NCBI GenBank assembly: GCA_023101725.1 | Contig: JALJCO010003963.1 | Location: forward strand, 1-64,000 | Reading direction: 5' to 3' | Length of the DNA stretch: 64,000 nucleotides | From: Atherinomorus stipes | Taxonomy: Eukaryota; Chordata; Actinopteri; Atheriniformes; Atherinidae | Shown: one piece after another, positions 45,012-56,282 of the stretch | Layout: each line of letters starts with the position of its first letter | Position numbering within the stretch: position 1 is the stretch's first letter | The notes under the pieces: generated by a model | Told to the model about the DNA's origin: nothing | What the model saw: only the letters and a program-made list of their open reading frames with translations | The model's database searches: none | Program-made: the position numbers and the translations under genes

Positions 45012-45197
45012 ATGGCGGCGGCGGCGACAGCTAGTACGAGCGGTGTACAGTCTGTGAACGACTTTTGTCGAATGTGCAAAGAAAACCTCCGGATAAAAGG
45101 CAACATATGCAACAGCCAACGAACGCATTCAAAGCCGTCCTCTGTTCGTCTTTCAAGGAAGATATATTTGGAAGATTTGACAAAACAGTGGAAATAG
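45012..45197 (+). pseudogene. N-terminal Cys-pair domain relic, probably transposon-derived
   Basis: An ATG in good context (caacatggcggcggcg) opens a 61-codon frame. It starts MAAAATASTSGVQSVNDFCR, followed by MCKENLRIKGN, and ends in LEDLTKQWK before a TAG at 45195-45197. The Cys pair in FCRMCKENLRIKG looks like the first half of a small zinc-binding domain. Similar N-termini occur, as far as I recall, in multi-copy fish proteins. The frame stops before any second metal-binding pair, so the protein is truncated. The upstream Kozak-like ATG and CpG-rich leader suggest a former first exon. Confidence 0.4.
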
Positions 45198-45576
45198 CCA
45201 AATCAATTTCGTCGCTCTGATTCCTACGGCAAGCCGCCATGATTGTTGTTGTCTGAAATAACTGACTGACTACACTGCTGTCGCCTGTGCTTCTACATCA
45301 CATCCGGCCAAAACGCCGCCCATCCTTCAAAAGTCCCACCCGCGATTAGTGATTGGCTCCTATTATTCTCTAACCAGACGAAATCACCTATAACTGTCGC
45401 CTTACTCAGATGGAGTGCGTGAGGAAAGGGAACGCCCCCGCGTGTACTTGTTGAACGCACCCAGATGATGTAAATCAGGTTATGTTGTTCCTACATCTGG
45501 GATTTGATCAATACATTCGATCTGATCAGGAAAGCAGCCACCGGACTGAGAAACTCGCAGAGAGGACCGTGTTAAA
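45198..45576. other. Unassigned non-coding DNA
   Basis: No gene or element end was recognised between the Cys-pair relic and the Tc1-like transposon. Confidence 0.4.
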
Positions 45577-46561
45577 TACAATATACGGAAAGTATTCAGA
45601 CCCCTTTAAACTTTTCACGCTTTGTTTCATTGCAGCCATCTGCCAAAATAAAAAAAGTTTATTTTATTTCTCATTAATGTCACTCAGCACCCCATCTGGA
45701 CAGAAAAAAACAGAAATGTAGAAATTTTTGTAAATTTATTAAAAAAGAAAAACTGAAATATCTCATGGTCATAAGTATTCAGTACTTTGCTCAGTACTGA
45801 GGAGAAGTACTTCTGAGCTGGTACAGCCATGAGTCTTCTTGGGAATGATGCAACAATGTTCCACACCTGGATTTGGGATCTTCTGGTTCTTCTTGCAGAT
45901 CCTCTCCAGTTCTGTCAGGTTGGATGGTGAACGGTGGTGTTCAGCCATTTTCAGGTCTCTCAGAGATGCTCAGTTGGGTTTAAGTCAGGGTTCTGGCTGG
46001 GCCGGTCCAGAATGGTCCAGAGTGGTTCTGATCCACTCCTTTGTTATCTCAGCTGTGTGCTGAGGGTCATTGTCTTGTTGGAAGGTGAACCTTCGGCCCA
46101 GTCTGAGCTCCTGAACTCTGGAAGAGCTTTTCTTCCAGGATCTCTCTGTACTTGGTCGCATTCGTCTTTCCTTCAACTGCAACCAGTCGTCCTGTGCCTG
46201 CAGCTTAAAAAAACCCCATAGCATGATGCTGCCACCACCATGTTTCACTGTTGAGATGGTATTGGGCAGGTGATGAGCAGTGCTTTCTCCAAATTAATTC
46301 CAAAAAGTTCAATCTTGGTCTCATCAGACCAGAGAATCTTATTTCTCTCAGTCTGGGAGTCCTTCATGTGTTTTTGGCAAACTCTATGCGGGCTTTCATA
46401 TGTCTGCACTGAGGAGAGGCTTCCATCAGACCACTCCGCCATAAAGCCCCGACTGGTGGAGGCGGCGCTGGAGTTGACTTTGTTGATTTTTCTTCAGCTC
46501 CCTACTGCATCTCTGGAGCTCAGCCACAGTGATCTTTGGCTTCTTCTTTACCTCTCTCACC

Positions 46562-46572
46562 AAGGCTCTTCT
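46562..46572. repeat. Target duplication of the LINE (left copy)
   Basis: The 11-mer aaggctcttct is repeated at 48759-48769 directly after the A-rich tail. Confidence 0.9.
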
Positions 46573-47930
46573 TCTACCCTCCGCCAGTTACTGAAAAGGA
46601 AATTAGAGACATTATACTAAATTTAAAAAATGGTTCTCCAGGATATGATGAGATTGACTGTAAAATGCTCACATCAATTCACCCCTTTATAGCTAAGCCA
46701 CTAACTCATATTTTTAATCTTTCCCTGAACAAAGGTGTTGTTCCTGTTGAGTTAAAACAAGCTAAAATGATCCCAGTTTATAAAGACAATGACCCTGCTA
46801 TTTTCAACCATTATAGACCAATCTCTGTGCTACCATCTATGTCAAAAGTCCTTGAAAAACTAGTCTATAATAGGTTGATTAAATATCTTGATAAAAATAA
46901 CATTTTGTATCCACATCAGTATGGTTTTAGGAAAAAACATTCCACCTACATGGCTCTACTCCAATTACTAAATGAAATATGCAAAGCTAAAGATAGAAAG
47001 GAAAACACTATTTGTATTTTTTTAGATCTGTCCAAAGCATTTGATACAATTAACCACTCAATCTTGCTGGATAAGCTTTCACTCGTTGGTCTAAAGCACA
47101 ACTCATTGCAATGGTTCACTAGTTATTTAACAGATACAGTAGATACCAAACTGTTCGCTACAATGGGATGGATTCTTCTTTACTTCCCCTTCAAAGTGGT
47201 TTACCCCAAGGTTCTATTTTGGGTCCTCTGTTGTTTTTGATATATATTAATGACCTTCCAAATGTTTCTGATAAACTCTCTAAGATTTTATTTGCAGATG
47301 ACACAAGTGTGTTTTACTCTCATAAGGATCTAAGCACACATAAAAGTTATTAATGAAGAACTGGACAAGCTATCATCTTGGTTCAAGTTTAATAAACTGT
47401 CACTCAACATTGAGAAAACAAGCTTTATATTTTTTGGAACAAAACCTCAAACATTTAATTCCTCCATGACAATCAAAATTGATTATACTTCAATTAGAAA
47501 TGTTAGTTCAGCTCATTTTCTTGGTGTTTTAATAGATGAATCTTTATCATGGAAACCTCACCTCAGCTTTATTAGTACAAAAATAGCCAAAGTTGTGGGT
47601 ATGCTAGGGAAAATTAGACATTTAATTAACACAAATGTTGCAATGATGCTGTATTATTCAATGATATATCCATATATTGATTATTTTAACATTGCTTGGT
47701 CTAGTACCCACAAAACCAAACATGAGCCTATTCTTTGACTTCAGAAACGAGCTTTAAGAATAATATTCAGAGTAGACCAGAGGCATTTATCTCTACCATT
47801 GTTCATCAAAGCAAATTTTCTTAGTATTTATCAAGTCAACCAATTACAAATTGGACAATATGTTTACAATTCACTTAAAAATCTATTGCCTCAACATTTG
47901 AAACAATATTTTTTCCTTTTATTCCTTTAA
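46573..47930 (+). pseudogene. LINE reverse transcriptase, C-terminal half, frameshifted
   Basis: The first frame (46573-47160) carries NGSPGYDEIDCKML, YRPISVLPSMSKVLEKLVYN, QYGFRKKHST and FLDLSKAFDTINHSILL, that is, the fingers and the first catalytic Asp of the palm. After a frame change near 47165 it resumes with LQSGLPQGSILGPLLFLIYI, then ADDTSVF, the GxPQGS motif and the ADD catalytic pair. A second shift near 47351 leads to the thumb (ISTKIAKVVGMLGKIRHLIN) and a stop at 47736-47738, after which coding-like sequence continues in the same frame (LQKRALRIIF). The motifs are those of the Jockey-superfamily group (L2/CR1/Rex1/Daphne-like); the clade cannot be settled by eye. No endonuclease domain is present because of 5' truncation. 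Confidence 0.85.
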
Positions 47931-48758
47931 TTCCACCAATACTCCTCGTTGTCTTATCAGGGCAACCTTCTTTGCTCGAACTAGCCAGTCTCAGTTCAGT
48001 ATTCTCTACAGAGGACCCAAAATATGGAATAATGGAGTAATTTGCCAGCTCAAAGGGCTTTCACCAATTCAATTTTAAAAAGCCCTGAAAAAAATGCTCC
48101 TTAATAAGACTTATTTTCCACATGGGATTTCTCACTAAGTTAGTTCTGATGTGTATAATCCCATTACAAAAACATATTTCTATATGTCCATAATTGCCTT
48201 TATGCATGTACATATGTGTATGCATATACTTTTTTTTTCTAAGTTCTTCTTTAGTAGCCACTGCATTAATTTTATTTGATGCTTATTTACTTAATTTTGT
48301 ATTCTTCTGTTGAATACAAAGGTGAGATAGTTTATAGCCAATCTTGCATTTCAGAAAGCACAGCAAGATAATTTGAATATAAACAGTCCCGCCTCACTCC
48401 TAAGACACACCCCCTTATTCCCTCTGCCTCCCAATGCAGAAGCAAAGGTCTGACAGGCAGGTCCGTTGGACAATCCTAGAGGTGCACCCCACTTCAAGGA
48501 TTGGTTGGAGTTTTCATTGAATATTTAGAGATTGGAATAATATTTCATTTTGATTAATGGTGGGTCTGTCTTGTATTTCAGAGTTCCATTACCTCATTCA
48601 TAGCATTTTACCCTGTTAGAAAAATAGTGTAAGAATGCAACATCGGTAAGGGTTGCTTTAAGGAGTTTTTATCTCACCTGCAGAATCTGCTTTCTTTTCT
48701 TTGATTGTTTTTATACTTGTTTTTTATATTATGCAAATAAAGAAAAAGAAAAAAAAAA
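46573..48758 (+). mobile_element. 5'-truncated LINE inserted in the Tc1-like transposon
   Basis: It begins inside the reverse-transcriptase gene, has a roughly 0.8-kb 3' region with gcaaataaag near 48734 and ends in an A-rich tail. It is bounded by the duplication aaggctcttct. These are classic marks of target-primed reverse transcription with 5' truncation. Within its 3' region, 48290-48660 may hold a further short element (gcaacatcggtaagggttgc before a ttaa-like site), but no paired end was verified. Confidence 0.9.
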
Positions 48759-48937
48759 AAGGCTCTTCTCCCACGATAGCTCATTTTGGCTGGACGGCCG
48801 GGTCTAGGAAGAGTTCTGGTCATCCCAAACTCCTTCCATTTAAGGACTGTGGAGGCCACTGTCCTCTTAGGAACCTTTAGTGCTGTAGAAATTCTTTTGT
48901 AATCTTGTCCAGATCTGTGCCTTGCCACTTTCGGTCT

Positions 48938-49528
48938 TTGTCAGTCACGTGGCTGACACACCCCCTAGCGCCCTTATCGTGGGGAGCGGAAGAAAAACAA
49001 GACTGCAGAAAACGAGAGGAGAGCGCTGCATGCGAGCATTTTCAGTTCTACAAATGGAAAAGAATAAGAAGACTGAACAGATACCCTATCCAGAAAAACT
49101 TTCCAAAGCTGCCAGGGAACGATATTTCGCCAAGTTGGCCTCCATAAACAATATTGATCCTCACCAAGTAAGAGCCAGCAGTTGGAGACCCGACACAGAA
49201 CTCCTACCTCCAACTGATAAACATAGCTCACTGTCTGAAATGCACATGTTGCTAACAGTCAGCCTTTAGCAAACTCCGACCACAGCTTGACCTACTTTCT
49301 CTAAATAAGGTTATAGCCAAATAAGGTGTAGCCAATCAAAATGAAGTCAACTTGGTCTCCAGGTAAAGCTGCATATCATTACCGCACCCAACTATTACTG
49401 AGAAGGGGAGGTCTAGCATGCCAAAACAACCCCCCGCTGTAAAAAGTGACGTTTTTTTCTTTGGAGTATTTACATAAGCAGTTATGTCAACTACATGAAC
49501 CAGTTTTTACTGCTGTGCCATCACTCAT
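48938..49528 (+). mobile_element. Family C-related element, copy 3, with a coding relic
   Basis: 49219-49528 aligns with the right half of family C (gataaacatagctcactgtc, gcctttagcaaactccgacc, gtagccaatcaaaatgaagt, gacgtttttttctttggagt). The left part is different: in place of the minisatellite half it has the reading frame at 49054. The right end is lost at the Rex1-type LINE. It may represent a longer ancestor from which the short family C elements were derived by internal deletion (inference). Confidence 0.7.
49054..49269 (+). pseudogene. Fragment of a transposon-associated protein
   Basis: The frame from the ATG at 49054 reads MEKNKKTEQIPYPEKLSKAA, then RERYFAKLASINNIDPHQVR and SSWRPDTELLPPTD, ending at 49269 in the family C non-coding part. 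The pattern YPEKL-x-x-AAR-x-RY-x-x-KL, then -DP--, then W and ELLPP looks like a conserved domain. As I recall it, this occurs in multi-copy fish proteins, sometimes with THAP and YqaJ-type nuclease domains; that link is from memory and untested. The frame is also open upstream to 48922. It ends abruptly after ELLPP, near a gtaag-like string (caagtaagagcc), so the true exon end is uncertain. Its position inside a TTAA-type element makes it a possible trace of the autonomous partner. Confidence 0.5.
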
Positions 49529-49529
49529 T

Positions 49530-50560
49530 CTAACACCAGCCTGAGACAGAATAGAGTTCCAGTGCTGTGGAAAACATCCTGTCTTAATCCAGTGCCTAAA
49601 AACCACACGCAGCTTAACCAAATGACTACAGACCAGTTGCCCTGACATCTCACATCATGAATGTCCTGGAGAGACTCTTACTGGCTCACCTCAACAAGCA
49701 AGTGATTACGTTTCAGGATCCATTACAGTTCACATATGGTAAAGGGCTTCAACACAATTCAGCCTGCTTTGCTATGTGAGAAGCTCCATGGCTTCCAGGT
49801 GGATCCTCCACAACCACCTGGATTTACGACTACCTAACAAACAGACCACAGTTTGTGAGACTGAAAGGTTGTGTGTGTGTGTCTGAGATGGTGATCAGCA
49901 GCACTGGAGCACCACAAGGAACTGTACTCTCACCATTCCTCTTTACACTGTACACCTCAGACTTCCAGTACAACTCTGATCCTGTCATCTGCAGAAATAC
50001 TCTGATGACTCTGCAGTTGTGGGGTGTATCAGTGATGGACAAGAAGCCGAGTACAGGGAACTGGCCAGTCAGTTTGTGAAATGGTAACAATCAGCTCATC
50101 TTAAATACCAGCAAGACTAAAGAGATGATTGTTGACTTCAGGAGGAGCAAGAATAAGCAGCATAGTCCTGTCTACATCCTGGAAGAGGAGGTGGTGGAGA
50201 ACTACAAATACCTGGAGTTCAGCTGGAAAAAAGACTCGACTGGAAATGCAACACTGACTACATCTACAAGAAAGGTCAGAGCAGACTCTACTTCTTAAGG
50301 AAGCTGAGATCATTCAACGTCTGCACCAAGATGTTGCAGATCTTCTACAAGTCTGTTGTGGAAAGTGCAATCAGCTTTGCAGCATCTGCTGGGGAAGCAG
50401 CATCAGAACCAGAGACTTGAAGAAACTGTACAAGCTGATCAAGAAAGCTGGTTCTGTGCTGGGGAGAACTCTGGAGCCGCTGGAGCTGATCGTTTAGAAA
50501 AGAATGCTGCACAAGCTGATGAAGATGATGGAGGACTCTCCATCCTCTCCACAACACGGT
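49530..50560 (+). pseudogene. Rex1-type reverse transcriptase, degraded
   Basis: In shifting frames the following can be read: VPVLWKTSCLNPVPKNH; a DYRPVALTS-like block at about 49625-49650 and a following SHIMNVLERLL; a GAPQGTVLSPFLFTLYTSDF block at 49900-49970 (GxPQGT motif); and YSDDSAVVGCISDG at about 49995-50040 with the catalytic Asp pair. Further downstream come LRSFNVC-type and LRK thumb sequences. Between the first and second blocks about 100 or more residues are missing, including the palm segment with the first catalytic Asp, so the copy is dead by deletion as well as frameshift. Confidence 0.78.
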
Positions 50561-50815
50561 GAAGAATCAACAGTGTGTTCAGTGGGAGGCTGCGTCAGGT
50601 TCATTGTAGGACGGAGAGATACAGAAATTCATTCCTGCCAGCAGCATCACCCTAAAGAACAAGACTGACTGATTATTATTATTGTTGCACTGTTAGTTTT
50701 TTATACTTATTATTGTTATGTTAAAGATATGTTATATTTTTGAAAAAAAGAAGAAGACAGTCTATTTCAACTGTGAATTTCCCTCCTGGGAAAAATAAAG
50801 GATTTTTCATTTCAT
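49530..50815 (+). mobile_element. Rex1-type LINE, 5'-truncated and internally deleted
   Basis: The sequence starts in the reverse transcriptase, runs through a 3' region with several tattattattgttgcactg-like AT-rich stretches, and ends gaatttccctcctgggaaaa, then ataaagg and cattt repeats. That tail form is typical of fish Rex1/Babar elements. No target duplication was identified. Confidence 0.78.
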
Positions 50816-50990
50816 TCATTAAACACGTTTATTTCTGCTGTAAACATGTTTATTTCTTCTGTACGTCAGCCTTTTAAACTTGGGGATTTGCTGAGTTTTT
50901 ACGCTCTTTGCTGAGTTAGCTAGAATTTTTCCGGACTTCCAGGTGGCCTCACAGTTGGCCACTGAAGGCTGCCGCTTTGATGAACATCAA
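50816..50990 (-). mobile_element. Short copy of the 27232-27790 minisatellite element
   Basis: 50823-50862 holds two units of the 20-bp repeat in inverse orientation (tttatttctgctgtaaacatg). It is followed by sequence matching the leader at 27232-27335 on the opposite strand (ttggccact, tccggac, ggggatttgctg). Confidence 0.65.
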
Positions 50991-51167
50991 ACATCCTCAA
51001 TTGTTTTTGAACACCAAGCAGATATTACAAGAAGCTCAGGTCTTCATCATGCAACAGAAACTTTCACTCTGATGCTGCTGCACTTGCCTGAATGTAGCTC
51101 TCATTTACAACATGAAGTGTGGCCAACAGAGAAGTTGATGTGCTGGTGTGGACGCTGTGCTCACCTT

Positions 51168-52653
51168 GGCCCTCATTTATCAAACGATCGTACGACGAAA
51201 ATCTGTGCGTACGACCATTTCCACGCAAGACTCGGCATTTATCAATTTGAACGTGAGCGTAGGATACGATCAAATCTAACGACAGCTCTGAGTTCGTGTA
51301 CGCAAGTTTGAGTCAGTGAGGGTTTGCAGCAGCGCAGCAGAACATGAAAATATTTATTAACCAAACGGCAAACTGCCATTTAAACATAAGTATTCACATA
51401 TCAGCACTAAGAATGAACCCATTTGCAAAGAAAAAGAAAAAGGAAAAAGTGAATGTAGAAAGTATTCCCAACATTGCAAAAATAGCTGTGACTGAATTTA
51501 ATTCCTCCATTTATCACTACAAATTATTAAAAATCTTTAACATACAGTTCTAGGAGACAAGTGCTTTGCACTGTTTGTGCATCTCCTCATCCCGCTGGTA
51601 AAACTGCCGCATAGGAGCGGAGAAAGGCATCAGTACGCACACACGCGCAGGTGCAGGTGGAGCGCTGCTTCGGGCTGCAGGAAGGCAGGTGGGTGTCGGA
51701 CGGTCCGACTCGGACCCGGCGGGATGAAACGCTGCTTTAGACTCTGAGAAAATCTACAATACAATCCTGTCCTGTGCAGTGCTGCATATCGCTCGGACCG
51801 CTGGAGAGTTTTGATACGCAGTCAGAGGAGAAGATGCGACGGGAGCCGCCCTGCAGCCCCCACAGGGCTAAATGGAGGAGGCAGCAGCTGATCGGTCATT
51901 TCTAATAACTAATCTATACTTTAAAGTTGTGTAAGTGCTCAGTCAGACTGTCCCTTAGTTTTGCAAATGCAAGTTATCTTTTTTCTGTCCCTGTCTGGTT
52001 CAGGCTCGGATCTGACCGGCATCCACCTGTTAGAGCGCAAGTTGGGGGGGGGGGCGGCGGTGCCGGTGCAACATCTTTTGGTGGCGAGTTTCATATTGGA
52101 CCACTTTTTCTTGACACATTGGCTAAAGAATTGTGACGTTGCCATCGGATGTGGGCTATTATTAAATTTCATAGCTAATAAAACGAATAAACCATATAAT
52201 CCAGGCCTAGATTGAGACTTTTATTAATATCTCAGCCGGAGTCGTTCACACCGGTGAGGCTGACTGATCCTCTTCCGTGTAGCGTTGTTGTCCGCGTCTC
52301 TGACTTCGGATTTAAATTGCCAAACGGCACCTCTTTAATCTTTCCCACCTCACAAATGAGGAATTCTGTCTTGATCCCCCCAAAAGTTTCCTTTTTTGGC
52401 AGAATCTCTCCTCTCCACGGTTCAACCTCGCCGGGTGAAGCCTCATCATTATGCATGTTTAAGGGCGTAACCGTGGGCGTGACATTTAAATGACGATAAA
52501 TTTCAGCTGTGGAATTTATCAAGACTCTTTTGTTCGTACGACGAGATTGGACCGATACGAACGTTTTAATAAATCGCACGTGGGTCCAATCGTACGACCA
52601 TTTTTACGATCAAATGTGCGATCATTTCTACGATCGTTTGATAAATGAGGGCC
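51168..52653. mobile_element. Harbinger-like element with GATCGTA-rich ends
   Basis: Left GGCCCTCATTTATCAAACG and right (reverse complement) GGGCCCTCATTTATCAAACG share inverted sequence on to atcgta, with further cgtacga motifs inside both ends. CTT at 51165-51167 and 52654-52656 is a possible 3-bp duplication. A GGGCC start with a short duplication suggests PIF/Harbinger. The interior includes CpG-rich DNA and a G-run at about 52031-52042. The minus-strand frame at 52232-52579 (115 aa) is open but matches no family I can name. Confidence 0.7.
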
Positions 52654-52656
52654 CTT

Positions 52657-53404
52657 GACTTTGGAGCTGCAGGAGCTAAAATCTCCTTCAGCTGAAGAGG
52701 TTACTGATGAATCATCTGAGAACAGACTGAAAAAAATCATAACCCCGCAGAATAAGACAACAGTCTTTCTTCCTCCTGAGACTTTGTTGATGAGAGTGAA
52801 CATTTAAGTCCACGCTTCCTCATTCACTTTAAAGTCGCCTCTAAGGCACTCGCTAGTCTGGAATGACCTCAGCATTTCCCGAAAGCGCTCCAACACAGCT
52901 TAGCATAACATTTAATAAAACATCCAGCCATCAGGGGGGAAAATTCTATTCTTTCTCTTGACTGAGGGAATGATTAACTCCAACTGTAGTGTGACTTAGA
53001 TCATGTGATTGACATTTAACCCTGTCAACACTTGAAGCTCTAAAGACTGATCAATAAATTAGAGACACAGCATCAGATCTGTGTGTTTTAATTGCTGAGC
53101 AGTGCATTATTTATCTGTAAGAAACAGACGAGCGGTGGAGCGACTGAGCATTGATTACCAAGTTAAAGACTGATCACAGGGAATTTAAGAGGGATCCTCT
53201 GGAGTCCTGGAGTCAGGACATGGGGGAAAAGTGACAGGATGTATGGAAGACTACATTCAACTCATGTTTCACACTTTTAGTCAAGATGTATGAACTTTCT
53301 ACACAAAGCTACAAGCAGTGCAGACATATGACTTTCATTCCATACGTGAAGACTTTATGTTTTAAATTTATAAATTGAAATTAGATTATTGTGCAAACTG
53401 GATT
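52657..53404. other. Unassigned non-coding DNA
   Basis: No element end was recognised. 53040-53200 looks non-repetitive. Confidence 0.4.
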
Positions 53405-54815
53405 GTGGAGCGGGAGATTCTCTTCACGATGAGGTGGAACGGGAGATTTTAATCACAATGACGTGGAACGGGAGATTCCCATCATGATGAGGTGGATAAA
53501 TGCGGCGGAACAGGAGATTCTCATTTTGATGATGTGAAACTGGAGATTCTTATTGTGATGTGGTGGAATGGGAGATTCTCATCATGATGAGATGGAACGG
53601 GAGATTCTCATCATGATGAGGTGGAACGGGAGATTCTCATCATGATGAGGTGGAACGGGAGATTCTCATCATGATGAGGTGGAACGGGAGATTCTCATCA
53701 TGATGAGGTGGAACAGGAGATTCTCATCATGATGAGGTGGAACGGGAGATCCTCATCATGATGAGGTGGAACGGGAGATTTTCATCACGATGACGTGGAA
53801 AGGGAGATCCTCATTATGATGAGAGGGAATGGGAGATTCTCATCACGATGAGGTGGAACGTGAAATTCTCATCACGATGAGGTGGATAAATGCAGTAACG
53901 GGAGATTCTCATTTTGATGATGTGGAACGGGAGATTCTCATCATGATGAGGTTGAACGGGAGATTCTCATTGTGATGCAATGGAACAGGAAATTCTCATC
54001 GTGATGAGGTGGAACATGAGATTCTCATCGTGATGTGGTGGAATGGGAGAATCTCATTTAGGTGAGGTGGAGTGCGGAAGATTCTCATTGTGATGCAGTG
54101 GAACTGGAGATTCTCATCATGATGAGCTGGAACAAGAAATTCTCATCACGATGTGGTGGAACGGGAGATTCTCATTGCGATGTTATGGAACGGGAGAATC
54201 TCATTGTGATGAGGTGGAGCAGGAGATTCTTATCTTGATGAGGTGGGGCAAGAGATTCTCATCATGATGAGGTGGAGCGGGAGATTCTCATTGTGATGTG
54301 GTGAAACTGGAGATTCTCATTATGACGCGATGGAATGTGAGATTCTCTTCAGGATGAGGTGGAAATAGAGATTCTCATCATGATGAGGTGGAACGTGAGA
54401 TTTTCATCAGGAGAAGTTGGAATGAAAGATTCTCATCATGATAAGGTGGAACGGGAGATTTTCATCAGGACGAGGTGTAATGGAAGATTCTCATGATGAA
54501 GTGGAACGGGAGATTCTCAACATGATGAGGTGGAATGGAAGATTTTCATCACTTCAATTGTGTGATGCTGTCAGGACATCAGGACAAGGTGGAATGAAAG
54601 ATTCTCATCATGATGAGGTGGAACGGGAGATTCTCATCATGATGAGGTGGAACATGAGATTTTCATCAGGACAAGGTGGAATGAAAGATTCTCATCATGA
54701 TGAGGTGTAATGGAAGATTCTCATCATGATGAGGCGCAACGGAAGATTCACATCATGATGAGGTTGAACGGGAGATTCTCATCATGATAAGGTGGGACGG
54801 GAGATTCTCATCACG
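53405..54815. repeat. 29-bp minisatellite, about 1.4 kb
   Basis: The unit is gatgaggtggaacgggag followed by attctcatcat, repeated about 48 times. Near-identical units sit in the middle (53580-53790) and more diverged ones toward both ends. Some units are inserted or deleted relative to the consensus (for example gataaatgcgg near 53493 and 53887). Met/Arg/Trp-rich frames are artefacts. Confidence 0.95.
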
Positions 54816-56282
54816 GATCTGCTTCCATCGTGTGATGGTGTCATGTCAATATCTAGCACAATCTCTGATGAATGTTTCAACACTTTATTGGATCTATGAT
54901 ATCTGGACTGAAGGCAGCTCTGGGGGAGGGGATCTAACCCGGTACTCGAAGGTGTCTGAAAAGTGGATGGTGGGTAAATGTTAGATCCGACCAGATGAAA
55001 TAATCTGTGTCAGTATGTGTATACCAAATCCTCTAAATCCACAAATTTCAGCTATATAATGGATGATTTAACCATGAAGTAAAAATAAAATGCTCATAAT
55101 TTCTTTATTGCATTGACTTTTTAGCTAAGTTTGGTTTGTGTAGAGACACTTCAGTCCATCTCAGCAGCAATCTTTCCCGAGGTGCAGACTGGCAAAGTAA
55201 TGCAAACAGAGGCTTTGACTCGCTTAAAGAGCCTTCTGGGTATAAAGTATAAATAATGTAAGTTGGAGAGAGAGACGGGGTATTTTGCAGCATTCTCTTC
55301 CTTCAGTATTTTCACGGTACAACCGCACATCCCTCAAACAGGTGTCCTGGATCTGCTGGACCAGCCCACGGAAATCTTCTGCATGCCCTGACACTCTCCT
55401 CCTCTATAATGTTTGCATGAGTTTATATGTTTGTTTTTGGCAGTGATTTGCTGTCCCATTAAAAAAGAATACGAGCTTATGACATATTCAAAGAGGGCAT
55501 GTCTGGAGTATAAAGTCTAGGGAGGCTATGATTCATTAATGGAGCCATGAATACATAACTCACTCTTGTGTGATATCATACTCACTGTTGAATTCACGGT
55601 GACATTCACATATTTTCCTGTTCAAAGAATCAGGATATATTACAAACAGTATATGAAAGAATTATAGGGAAATCTTTAAACTATTCATAAGCACACTGTG
55701 AAGCTTTTGGTGTTTCAAATCTTAAGAATTTGTTTCATGTCAAGGTTTTTCCTCTAAATAATTAAGATGTGTAATTACAAGAATTTCATGGTAAACTTTC
55801 TGATTCATTCATGCCTAATTTTTCATCAATTTATTCATTATCTTATAATAACCATCTATAGGCAGTTTAGGCACATCAATTTTTCAGCAATGAAGATAAA
55901 AACAAATTTAGTTTCTAATAGTTAAGTGAATGTTTGATTCAGGTAAATTTAATTTAGTAATGTGAATATTGCACTGAATCATGACGAAAGTCATCTTGAC
56001 ATACTTCATAAGACATAGTCCATTCCAATCCAGTTAACTTAAATCCAGTAAAACCCACATGATCAACTTCTCTTTCTTTACCGGATGCATTTCACACACA
56101 CCTTTTCTCTTCTGGCCTCATCCACAGCGGCGCCCCTCCCCCGTGCGTGCACACCTCACTGACGTTCACACACTGAGCTCCCTGGACCACATAAAAGTTA
56201 TCCCACAACACTTTCATTAGTTTCCAGGTTGATGTGCAATCAGAGTCAGAAAAATATGATTTAACTGTTCAGTCTATTGTTT
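54816..56282. other. Unassigned, mostly non-repetitive DNA
   Basis: No transposon ends were seen over about 1.4 kb, which is unusual for this window. Conserved non-coding elements could lie here, but there is no direct evidence. Confidence 0.4.

Larger units (their letters stand above)
45985..48928 (-). pseudogene. Tc1-like transposase, split and frameshifted
   Basis: On the minus strand the N-terminal part (48928 down to about 48770) reads RSGQDYKRISTALKVPKRTV, then LPRPGRPAKM. This is the helix-turn-helix region and the GRP-like linker of Tc1-like transposases. After the LINE, the catalytic part appears at 46442-46245 with NKILWSDETKIELFG, which includes the first catalytic Asp. At 46248-45985 it continues with KHGGGSIMLWGFF and FQQDNDPQHTAEITKEW, which includes the second Asp. 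The terminal acidic residue is in frame-shifted sequence toward 45850. Some 20-30 residues are missing before the present N-terminus together with the upstream end. The protein was already broken by frameshifts, so the LINE insertion may have hit a dead copy. Confidence 0.88.
45579..48937 (-). mobile_element. Second Tc1-like transposon, split by a LINE
   Basis: The left end follows TA at 45577-45578 and reads ATACGGAAAGTATTCAGACC. An internal direct copy (cataagtattcagtactttg) at about 45770-45790 gives the IR/DR-type end structure of many fish Tc1-like elements. The body continues to 46572, is interrupted by the LINE at 46573-48758, and resumes at about 48770-48937. The far (5' coding-side) terminal repeat is missing, cut where family C-related sequence begins. 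Confidence 0.9.

Noticed and set aside
46536..46572. Upstream methionine start for the LINE reverse transcriptase
   Set aside because: The first dozen codons are antisense Tc1 sequence before the target duplication. The LINE begins at 46573 in mid-gene.
52232..52579. 115-aa minus-strand frame inside the Harbinger-like element
   Set aside because: It could be a remnant of an element protein, but its ends run into terminal-repeat sequence and no family is recognised, so it is mentioned only with the element.
53405..54815. CRISPR-like array of 29-bp repeats
   Set aside because: 29 bp is a common CRISPR repeat length, but here the units are contiguous without spacers.
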